A DNA stretch of 64,000 bases from contig CAZNJE010000022.1 of assembly GCA_964573295.1 (NCBI GenBank), forward strand, positions 1-64,000. The letters are read 5' to 3'. Below are positions 35,154 through 41,622 of this stretch, piece after piece. Positions within the stretch are counted from its first letter, which is position 1. Each line of letters starts with the position of its first letter. A program made the translations under genes and the position numbers. The notes beneath the pieces were generated by a model. That model was not told the origin of the DNA and did no database searches. It saw only the letters and a list, made by a program, of their open reading frames with translations. The DNA is from CAYQJL01 sp964573295. Its GTDB lineage: Bacteria; Eisenbacteria; RBG-16-71-46; CAIMUX01; WJJG01.

Positions 35154-36397
35154 GACGCGTCCTCCTCATCGAGCGTCGCCATCACCCAGGCGCCTTCGCG
35201 CCGGGGAATCACCCAGCCGTGGGGCCAGGGGTAGTCAGCACCTATCCGTGGTTCATCATCAGCATCAGCGCCAGGCGGCCGAACAACGGTCCCACCATCG
35301 CCGGAGTCCTCGGCCGGAAACTCGGCGTTCGTTGCCCCGGCTTCGGCCGGGCGCCAAAGGGAACCGGCCGTGGCGCCGGCACCTTCTGCGGAGCGAACCG
35401 GGGCTGGCAGACTCCCATCGCTGGTATCGAGGGCCTGCTCCTCCAACACGTGCAGGAGCCGCTTGATTCCCTCGCCCGTGTGGGCCGAGAAGGTCAGCGG
35501 AGGTTCCTCGCCCAGCTGCGGGAGTGCAGCCCGCGCCTCCTCGCCCAAGAGATCGATTTTGCTGTAGCAGACCCGGAACGACCGGCGGCCCAGTTCAGGG
35601 CTCCACTCGCTCAGTTCCCGGCGCAAGACGGCGTACACGCCGGCTGGATCGGGATCGAGCGCGTCGATCAGAAGCAGCAGAAACCGGGTGCGCTCGATGT
35701 GCCGCAAGAACCGCTGTCCAAGCCCCTTGCCCTCAGACGCCCCTTCGATCAGCCCGGGAAGATCCGCCATCAGCAGCGTTCGGTAGGCATCGAGTCCCAC
35801 GATCCCGAGCTTGGGCTCCAGCGTCGTGAACGGATAGTCAGCCACCTTGGGGCGCGCGTTCGATAGCCGGGCCAACAGCGTGGACTTGCCGGCGTTGGGC
35901 AGCCCCACCAGGCCCACATCGGCCAGCAGCCGCAGCGTCAGCCGCAGCGCCCGACTCTCGCCCCCGGTCCCGCGGCCGGCGATTCGCGGAACCCGGCGGG
36001 TGGGTCGCTTGAAGTGTACATTGCCTCGTCCGCCGCGGCCGCCGCTGGCCAGGAGGACCTCGGCTTCGGGCTCGACGGCATCGGCCAACAGCTCGCCGGA
36101 CTCGTGATCCACGACCACCGTCCCCGGTGGGACCGCGATCCAGATCGACTCGCCCCGGGCGCCAAACATCTGTTTTCCCATCCCGGGCTTGCCGTTTCCT
36201 GCTCGGAACGTGGGGGTGTGCCGCAGGTGGCTCAGTGTGCGCAGGTTTGGGTTGACCCGCAGCCAGACCGACCCCCCATCACCTCCATCACCGCCGTCGG
36301 GTCCTCCGCGTGGGACGAACTTCTCCCTCCGAAAGGAGACGCAGCCCGCGCCTCCCCGGCCGGCCACGACCCGAATGGTACACTCGTCAACGAACAT
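35150..36397 (-). CDS. obgE: Obg family GTPase
   Basis: 415 residues. The N-terminal glycine-rich Obg fold runs from FVDECTIRVVAGRGGAGCVS through PRGGPDGGDGGDGGS to GRGGRGNVHF. G-domain: G1 VGLPNAGKST, switch YPFTTLEPKLG, G3 MADLPGLIEGAS, G4 YSKIDLL. It acts in 50S ribosome assembly and stress control. The C-terminal tail (after about residue 330) is low-complexity Ala/Gly/Glu with a basic Trp-containing end and does not look like the usual OCT domain. ATG at 36397 is canonical (MFVDE). Confidence 0.95.
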   Translation of the reverse strand: MFVDECTIRVVAGRGGAGCVSFRREKFVPRGGPDGGDGGDGGSVWLRVNPNLRTLSHLRHTPTFRAGNGKPGMGKQMFGARGESIWIAVPPGTVVVDHESGELLADAVEPEAEVLLASGGRGGRGNVHFKRPTRRVPRIAGRGTGGESRALRLTLRLLADVGLVGLPNAGKSTLLARLSNARPKVADYPFTTLEPKLGIVGLDAYRTLLMADLPGLIEGASEGKGLGQRFLRHIERTRFLLLLIDALDPDPAGVYAVLRRELSEWSPELGRRSFRVCYSKIDLLGEEARAALPQLGEEPPLTFSAHTGEGIKRLLHVLEEQALDTSDGSLPAPVRSAEGAGATAGSLWRPAEAGATNAEFPAEDSGDGGTVVRPPGADADDEPRIGADYPWPHGWVIPRREGAWVMATLDEEDAS

Positions 36398-36476
36398 GGT
36401 TGGGAGCCTTTCGCGTCCTCTCGCAGCCAAGGGGGCCGGCGGCGGGACCTATCCGGGGTGGCTATCCCCCACTCCG

Positions 36477-36917
36477 CTAGGCCTTGCCTTCCCCGGAAGC
36501 CTTGCCTTCCCCGGAAGCCTTGCCTTCCCCGGAAGCCTTGCCTCCGCCCCGAGCGGAATCCTTGCCTCCACCCAGACCGGAGTCCTTGCCCGAGCCTTCG
36601 CCCGAGGATTTGCCGGAGCTCTCGCCGGAGCCCTTCCCCGAGCCTTTGCCCGAGCCGCTCTCGCTACTTTTCGCTCTCTCACCGGCGTCAGCGCGCGCGC
36701 TTCCCCGCTGGGCGGCCGTCTTTGCCGCATCTTCCTTGCGCTTGTAGTCGGTGATGTAGAACCCACTGCCGCGGAAGATCAGTCCTCCCCCGGGCATGAC
36801 GACCCGGCGCACCGCACCGCGGCACTTCGGGCAACGCTTGCGCGGTGGATCCGTAATGCTCTGCAGCACTTCGAATCGATGCTGACAGCGCTGGCACTCG
36901 TAGACGTAGGTCGGCAT
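36477..36917 (-). CDS. FmdB-type zinc-ribbon protein with Gly/Ser/Lys-rich tail
   Basis: 146 residues. Residues 1-65 form the FmdB/CxxC-ssDA domain: PTYVYECQRCQHRFEVLQS, KRCPKCRGAVRRVVMPGG and LIFRGSGFYITDYKR. The last 70 residues are low-complexity Gly-Ser-Lys-Glu, ending in three copies of ASGEGK coded by 18-nt tandem DNA repeats. Function unknown; family members are putative regulators. ATG at 36917 is canonical (MPTYVYEC). Confidence 0.85.
   Translation of the reverse strand: MPTYVYECQRCQHRFEVLQSITDPPRKRCPKCRGAVRRVVMPGGGLIFRGSGFYITDYKRKEDAAKTAAQRGSARADAGERAKSSESGSGKGSGKGSGESSGKSSGEGSGKDSGLGGGKDSARGGGKASGEGKASGEGKASGEGKA
36481..36540. repeat. 18-nt tandem repeat, three perfect copies
   Basis: GCCTTGCCTTCCCCGGAA repeats at 36481, 36499 and 36517. 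It codes the Ala-Ser-Gly-Glu-Gly-Lys units at the end of the FmdB-like protein (minus strand). The unit is a multiple of three, so copy-number change keeps frame. Confidence 0.9.
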
Positions 36918-37038
36918 CCAGGTAGATCTCCTCTCTGCTTCTCTCCGGGCGTCGTGCCCGCCGGCTGCTTGCCGGTTCCGATGCCCACCCCTAGCGACCG
37001 ATAGCATTCTGCATGCCGGTGCTCCGGGGACACCTCCC

Positions 37039-37548
37039 TCACTGCGCCCCGTCGAAGTGGTCCTCGAGCGCGGCAGCGACGTTGGGAGTCACGAAATCCT
37101 CGACCTGGCCGTTGCATCGGGCCACTTCCTTCACCAGCGTCGAGTTCAGGTAGATGAACTCTTCACCCGGCATCAGGAACACCGTCTCGATATTGGGCCA
37201 GAGGCGTTTGTTCATGAGGGCCATCTGAAACTCGTACTCGAAGTCCGAGATCACCCGTAGACCCCGCACCACCAGCCGAACGCGTTCCTGCTTCGCGAAG
37301 TCCACGAGCAGCCCCGTGAACGGCTTGACGATCACCCGCTCCCGCAGGTGCGCCGGCAGCGCTTCTTCGATCAGGCGAACCCGGTCATCGATGCCGAAGA
37401 GCGTTTGCTTGTGATGGCGATCCGCCACAGCGATCAACAGCCGGTCGCACAACAGGAGAGCGCGCCGGGCGATATCCAGGTGTCCCCGCGTCACCGGATC
37501 AAACGTGCCCGGAAAGAGGCCGACGTTACAATGCGCCTCGGAGGCCAT
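37039..37548 (-). CDS. coaD: Phosphopantetheine adenylyltransferase
   Basis: 169 residues, family length. The nucleotidyltransferase motif is GLFPGTFDPVTRGHLDI (T/HxGH), then VADRHHKQTLF, VRGLRVISDFEYEFQMALMN and the ISSTxx-like YLNSTLVKEVA. It makes dephospho-CoA from phosphopantetheine and ATP. It lies 3 nt after rsmD, the common rsmD-coaD pair. Confidence 0.97.
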   Translation of the reverse strand: MASEAHCNVGLFPGTFDPVTRGHLDIARRALLLCDRLLIAVADRHHKQTLFGIDDRVRLIEEALPAHLRERVIVKPFTGLLVDFAKQERVRLVVRGLRVISDFEYEFQMALMNKRLWPNIETVFLMPGEEFIYLNSTLVKEVARCNGQVEDFVTPNVAAALEDHFDGAQ

Positions 37549-37551
37549 GGC

Positions 37552-38148
37552 TCACTCCTTCTCTTCAAGACAACGCTGTTCCACAACCAGGCGTGTTTTC
37601 CCGTAGGACCGCTCCGGGAAACGGCGCCATCGGGCCGAGACCGTCCAATCCGGGTCGGTCGTACGGCACTCGATCGCGCGGATCGCTTCCTGGGACCACT
37701 CGATCCCGGCCGCATGGTCGAGCGCACCCGCCAACTCCACCGCCAACCCCCCGTAGGGCGGGTCCGCCAGCACGAGGTCGGCCCCGGCCGCCGCTCCCAG
37801 CTCACCACGAAGAAAGGCGAACACGTCCCCGGCGATCACCCGGCAGCGGGCCTCCACGCCGAGGGCGGCGATGTTGGCCCGCAACGCCTGCAGCGCCTCA
37901 CCGTCGCGCTCGACGAACACGGCCGCGACGGCACCCCGGCTGAGTGCTTCCAGGCCCAGTCCGCCGCTACCGGCGAAGAGATCGGTCACCCGGGCCTCCG
38001 GAATCCATGCCTGCAGCCGGCTGAAGAGTGCCTCACGCACCTTGCCCTGTGTGGGGCGCAAATGCAGACCGGGCGGCACGTGCAACCGCTTCCCGCGCCA
38101 CGTGCCCCCCGTGATCCGCAACCGCGGTTCTGTGACCTTGCCGGACAT
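37552..38148 (-). CDS. rsmD: 16S rRNA (guanine(966)-N2)-methyltransferase
   Basis: 198 residues. RsmD signatures: RITGGTWRGKRLHVPPG, LRPTQGKVREALFSRLQ, SAM motif VTDLFAGSGGLGLEALSRGA, and catalytic NPPY-type LVLADPPYGGLA (DPPY). It methylates G966 of 16S rRNA. ATG at 38148 has GAGG 5 nt upstream. Confidence 0.95.
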   Translation of the reverse strand: MSGKVTEPRLRITGGTWRGKRLHVPPGLHLRPTQGKVREALFSRLQAWIPEARVTDLFAGSGGLGLEALSRGAVAAVFVERDGEALQALRANIAALGVEARCRVIAGDVFAFLRGELGAAAGADLVLADPPYGGLAVELAGALDHAAGIEWSQEAIRAIECRTTDPDWTVSARWRRFPERSYGKTRLVVEQRCLEEKE

Positions 38149-38159
38149 GCCGCCTCGAC

Positions 38160-38459
38160 CTACCGTTCGTCCGGCCCACCGGCCGGCTCGTCTCGTCTGG
38201 GTTGCTTCTCGCATGCCTCCGGCGCATCGGGCGTACCCGGTACATCCGGCGGCTCGGATCGGCGGCGCTGGTCGTCTGCGGACACCGAGTCTTTCAGCAT
38301 TTCGAGATCGACCTCGCGCTGGACTTCGTTGATCGCGCGGCGAACATCACCCATCGCCTTGCCCAGGGAACGGGCGATCTCCGGAATTCTCTTCCCACCG
38401 AAGAGCAGGAGTGCCACCAGCAAGATGACCAGCAGTTCCTGGGTGCCCACCCCGAACAT
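38160..38459 (-). CDS. tatA: Twin-arginine translocase TatA/TatB family protein
   Basis: 99 residues. A short periplasmic N-terminus and one membrane helix (FGVGTQELLVILLVALLLFG) with the Gly hinge GGKRIPEIARSLGKAMGDVR, then an amphipathic helix and an acidic/basic hydrophilic tail. This is the TatA/B pore subunit layout; TatA versus TatB cannot be settled, and the tail is longer than in minimal TatA. ATG at 38459 follows GGAGG by 5 nt. No tatC lies nearby. Confidence 0.88.
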   Translation of the reverse strand: MFGVGTQELLVILLVALLLFGGKRIPEIARSLGKAMGDVRRAINEVQREVDLEMLKDSVSADDQRRRSEPPDVPGTPDAPEACEKQPRRDEPAGGPDER

Positions 38460-38628
38460 CGAGTCCTCCCTACCCCTATCCGCAACCGAACCGTACGAAT
38501 CTAGCAGATCGAGTCGCGCGCGCCAATTCTCCCGCCCGTCCCGGTCCGCAACCGGGCGCATCCTTCGGCCCCAGCGCCCCCCCGCCTGGCGAGCCGGCAC
38601 TGGCCGGTTTCGGCCACCTCGCCCGTGG

Positions 38629-38658
38629 GCAGTCTGCACTCGCCAGCGTGCAGACTGC
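38629..38658. promoter_or_regulatory. Inverted pair of putative PilR enhancer elements upstream of the minor-pilin operon
   Basis: GCAGTCTGCA (38629-38638) and its exact reverse complement TGCAGACTGC (38649-38658) are 10 nt apart. The same element occurs three times, with variants, upstream of pilA. Position is about 130-160 bp before the sigma-54-like site, a usual distance for NtrC-type enhancers. Confidence 0.65.
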
Positions 38659-38788
38659 GTGTCGCTCACCCTCCTCCGGCCGTCCGGCGGCCGCGGCATC
38701 ACGGGAATCCTATCTGTAGTCAGCACCGCATGCCACTGCCTTTCCACAAGTTATCGCACTGGCTCGAGCCAACCAACCACCGGGCCGA

Positions 38789-38804
38789 GGGGAATGCGAT
38801 GTGC
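38789..38804 (+). promoter_or_regulatory. Possible sigma-54 promoter of the minor-pilin operon
   Basis: GG at 38791-38792 and GC at 38803-38804 have the invariant 10-nt spacing, in GGGGAATGCGATGTGC. The match to TGGCACG-N4-TTGC is partial. The start codon is about 95 nt further on, close to the pilA arrangement. Confidence 0.4.
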
Positions 38805-38901
38805 AGGCAATAGAAGTGATGAACCATGCCACTTTGGCTGGGCGGCCCCGCGAGGGCGCATCCGGCCGGCGGGGCAACAGCTACCAGCGGGGACCGAAGC
38901 C

Positions 38902-39375
38902 ATGAACCCAGTACCGATCACCCGGCGGCGCCTGCGCTCCTGCGCCGGATTCACGATGACCGAGATGCTGATCGCACTGACGATTCTGTCGGTCGGCATT
39001 CTCTCGGTCGGCCGCCTGTTCATCTTCTCGCAGCGTCACGCCTACTACGGGCGCGCCGAGACCACGGCGGTGTCCCTGGCCGAGGAGATTCGGGAGAAGA
39101 TCATGAGCGATAACTACGACGACCTCATCACGATCTTCCACGGCGTCGATACCGACAACCCCGGCTCCATCACCCTTCCCTGCCAGCTATGGGCCGATCA
39201 CCTCACCCAGCAACTCGGGTCCAGCGGTCGCGGCGAGGTCAGTATTCTCGACCACACCCAAGACGCAGACATCACCGAAGGCATGGTGACCGTCCTGATC
39301 ACGATCTCCTGGGAAGAGAACGGGGAAACCCGGTGGATCGACATGCGTTTCGCGGTCTCCAAGGTGGGCATCTGA
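38902..39375 (+). CDS. pilV: PilV/GspI-like minor prepilin
   Basis: 157 residues. Type III prepilin signal: basic leader MNPVPITRRRLRSCAG, cleavage before Phe in G-FTMTEML, Glu at +5, then hydrophobic helix LIALTILSVGILSVGRLFIF. The rest is a small beta-rich domain (SLAEEIREKIM, VTVLITISWEENGETRW). Minor pilins of this class prime pilus assembly at the inner membrane and sit at the tip. First gene of the plus-strand operon. Confidence 0.85.
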   Translation: MNPVPITRRRLRSCAGFTMTEMLIALTILSVGILSVGRLFIFSQRHAYYGRAETTAVSLAEEIREKIMSDNYDDLITIFHGVDTDNPGSITLPCQLWADHLTQQLGSSGRGEVSILDHTQDADITEGMVTVLITISWEENGETRWIDMRFAVSKVGI

Positions 39376-39386
39376 CGGGGGATATC

Positions 39387-41006
39387 ATGAGCATTCGGGA
39401 GCTGAACCAGAGAACCCGCCCGCGGCGCCCTCGGGCTGCGCAGGGCAGTAACGGGCAGAAGGGATCGGCGCTCTTGATGGCGCTTCTGATCCTGGGATCG
39501 CTGTCGATGATCGGCACCACGATGGTGCTCACCTCGGTCGCCGAACGCCGAACCTCGGGCTACTACCGTGACAGCCTGCGCGCCCTGGCCGCGGCCGAAA
39601 CGGGTCTGGCCTTCGGAAAGCGCACCGTCCAGGACATGACCGCCCAGATCGAGGACAGCGACGGCGATGGACGGCCCGACTTCGCGCTGGCCGACACGCT
39701 GTCCTGGGGCGGCACCTACGAGGTCAAGGCGGAGGCGAGCGACATCGCCGGCTTTGGCATTGCCGCCTACCGGGCCAACGGCTACACCATCGTGGCGGAA
39801 GGTCGGTACAACGGCACCGTCCGCCGGGTCAAGGCGGAGATCGTCCACGACAGCTTCCTGAAGTACGCTCGCTTCGTCGCCGCGGCGGGGACCAACTACA
39901 GCTGCGGAGCGGTCCTCACCGGCGAGGTCTACGTCGGCGGCGACCTGGGCGTGCCGACCGGATGCGGCGCCGGCGCCGTGCAGTTCCTCGAGTTCGTCGC
40001 GGCCGTGGGCAACATTCCCAACGCCAACAGCGGCATCTTCTATCGCGGCTATGTCACCGGCGCCGAGCAGATCGACTTGCAGAACTCGGCCGACTTCGCG
40101 TTGACCCGCAACATGGCCAAGGGACTCGCTGCCGAATGCGACTGCGAAGACACCGGCGAGGTGGGCATCTACTTCAACATTGGCGGCGGCGTGGATCCCT
40201 TGGGAATCGGATCGGGCGCGCTCGACTTCGGCCAGTTCGACTTCTGCAACACCACGCTGGCGCCCGGCGACACGGTGATCACCTACGACCAGGTGGCCGT
40301 CGATCACGGCGTCACCGGCGCCATGCTGCGTGCCTCGGAGTTCAATGGCATCATTTTCTTCGACGGCGACGCCCCCATCGAGGGCGCCCTCGACGGCAAG
40401 AGTGCCCGCAGTCTGTCGGTGTTTGCCAGCGACGATATCCTGGTCACCAACAACATCCGCACCGGCCACACGGGATTCGACCCGGTGACCGAGCAGCCCG
40501 ACGGATCCGGCGACCCCGTCAACGTCGGGCTGATCGCCTACGACTACGTCTATCTCGATCGCTACACGCCCCGGGTACTGCAGATCGACGCGGCGCTCAT
40601 GTCCTGCAACAAGAACTGGCGATGCACATCCACATCCGAGAGCTACCATCCGACCGGCGGTCCCGGGCCGCTCGACCTCGATCTGGATGGGATCAGCGGC
40701 GAGACGCCCTACAACAACGACCCGACTCCGGGCGCGGGCTGGGACGAGCTCAACATCACCTCCGACACCTGGGTGCTGAACATCAACGGTCCCATCATTA
40801 CTTACAACGGCGGCAACGCCGCACCGTGGAACAACTCCGGCGTCTTGGCCAATGCCGATGGCCCGACGCGGCGCTACAACTACGACCTCGATGTCACCGA
40901 GTTCCCGCCGCCCTGCTTCCCGGTGCCACTGAACTTGTGGAAGGACGTGAGCTGGACCGAGATCTTCGAAACCGAACACGCCTTGGCCTACTACCTGCCC
41001 AACTAA
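39387..41006 (+). CDS. pilX: PilX-like pilus assembly protein, large
   Basis: 539 residues. The N-terminal PilX-type segment is GSALLMALLILGSLSMIGTT with TSVAERRTSGYYRDSLRALA and AAETGLAFGK. It has no canonical G-FTLxE site, as usual for PilX_N proteins. The remaining 480 residues are a large extracellular beta-rich region with many Gly, Asn and Asp, far beyond classical PilX (about 170-200 residues). ATG at 39387, 11 nt after pilV. Confidence 0.72.
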   Translation: MSIRELNQRTRPRRPRAAQGSNGQKGSALLMALLILGSLSMIGTTMVLTSVAERRTSGYYRDSLRALAAAETGLAFGKRTVQDMTAQIEDSDGDGRPDFALADTLSWGGTYEVKAEASDIAGFGIAAYRANGYTIVAEGRYNGTVRRVKAEIVHDSFLKYARFVAAAGTNYSCGAVLTGEVYVGGDLGVPTGCGAGAVQFLEFVAAVGNIPNANSGIFYRGYVTGAEQIDLQNSADFALTRNMAKGLAAECDCEDTGEVGIYFNIGGGVDPLGIGSGALDFGQFDFCNTTLAPGDTVITYDQVAVDHGVTGAMLRASEFNGIIFFDGDAPIEGALDGKSARSLSVFASDDILVTNNIRTGHTGFDPVTEQPDGSGDPVNVGLIAYDYVYLDRYTPRVLQIDAALMSCNKNWRCTSTSESYHPTGGPGPLDLDLDGISGETPYNNDPTPGAGWDELNITSDTWVLNINGPIITYNGGNAAPWNNSGVLANADGPTRRYNYDLDVTEFPPPCFPVPLNLWKDVSWTEIFETEHALAYYLPN

Positions 41007-41023
41007 CTGTAGAGGAGCCACCC

Positions 41024-41551
41024 ATGCAGCCCATGCTCGACACGCGACACGTTCCTCAGGTAACCCGAAGGCTGAGAGCACGCCCGGTCGGCGCGCGCGG
41101 CTTCAGCCTGACCGAGCTCATGATCGTTCTGGTCGTCATGGGCATCATGATGACGATCGCCGTGCCGAACTTCACGCGTATGGGCCGGCGCGACAAGGTC
41201 GAGTCGGTGGCCTACGACTTCCACCGCGCCTTTGCCCTGGCGCGTCAGAAGGCGCTGGCGAAGCGGACCCAGTACAAGGTGACGCTGAACCCGTCCGGTC
41301 ACAGCTTCGTGGTACAGCGGCGCGATTCGGGAAGCTGGGTCAATGACCCAGCCGACCCGAAGACCTGGGACGCCGCCGTGAACCTCGTCTCCGAGTGTGG
41401 CGGCAACGCGTCGAACGTGGACATCGTGCTCGAGCCGCAGGGCACCGTGGCCGCCGCGGATTCGCCCGTTCGACTGACCTTTACCAACGCCCACGGCGAT
41501 ACCGCCCGGGTGAGCCTGGTGCGCACCGGGCGGATACGAGTTTTGCTCTAG
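41024..41551 (+). CDS. FimT/GspH-type minor prepilin
   Basis: 175 residues. Prepilin signal GARG-FSLTELMIVLVVMG with Glu +5 and helix MTIAVPNFTRMGRR, followed by the GspH/FimT domain (AYDFHRAFALARQKALAKRT, VTLNPSGHSFVVQRR, RVSLVRTGRIRV at the end). A tip-complex minor pilin. ATG at 41024 follows GAGGAGCC by 4 nt. Confidence 0.88.
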   Translation: MQPMLDTRHVPQVTRRLRARPVGARGFSLTELMIVLVVMGIMMTIAVPNFTRMGRRDKVESVAYDFHRAFALARQKALAKRTQYKVTLNPSGHSFVVQRRDSGSWVNDPADPKTWDAAVNLVSECGGNASNVDIVLEPQGTVAAADSPVRLTFTNAHGDTARVSLVRTGRIRVLL

Positions 41552-41622
41552 CGGTGCCGCGCGCCCGGTCACCGACCGCGTGCGCGCCGCCGCCCTGGGG
41601 GAACCAGCAGAAGGGGGATACT

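Larger units (their letters stand above)
38460..38901. other. Divergent intergenic region between tatA and the minor-pilin operon
   Basis: 442 bases without a gene. It must carry the tatA promoter (not assigned) and the minor-pilin operon promoter. It contains the inverted PilR-type element pair at 38629-38658 and a weak sigma-54-like -24/-12 site at 38789-38804, described separately. Confidence 0.7.
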
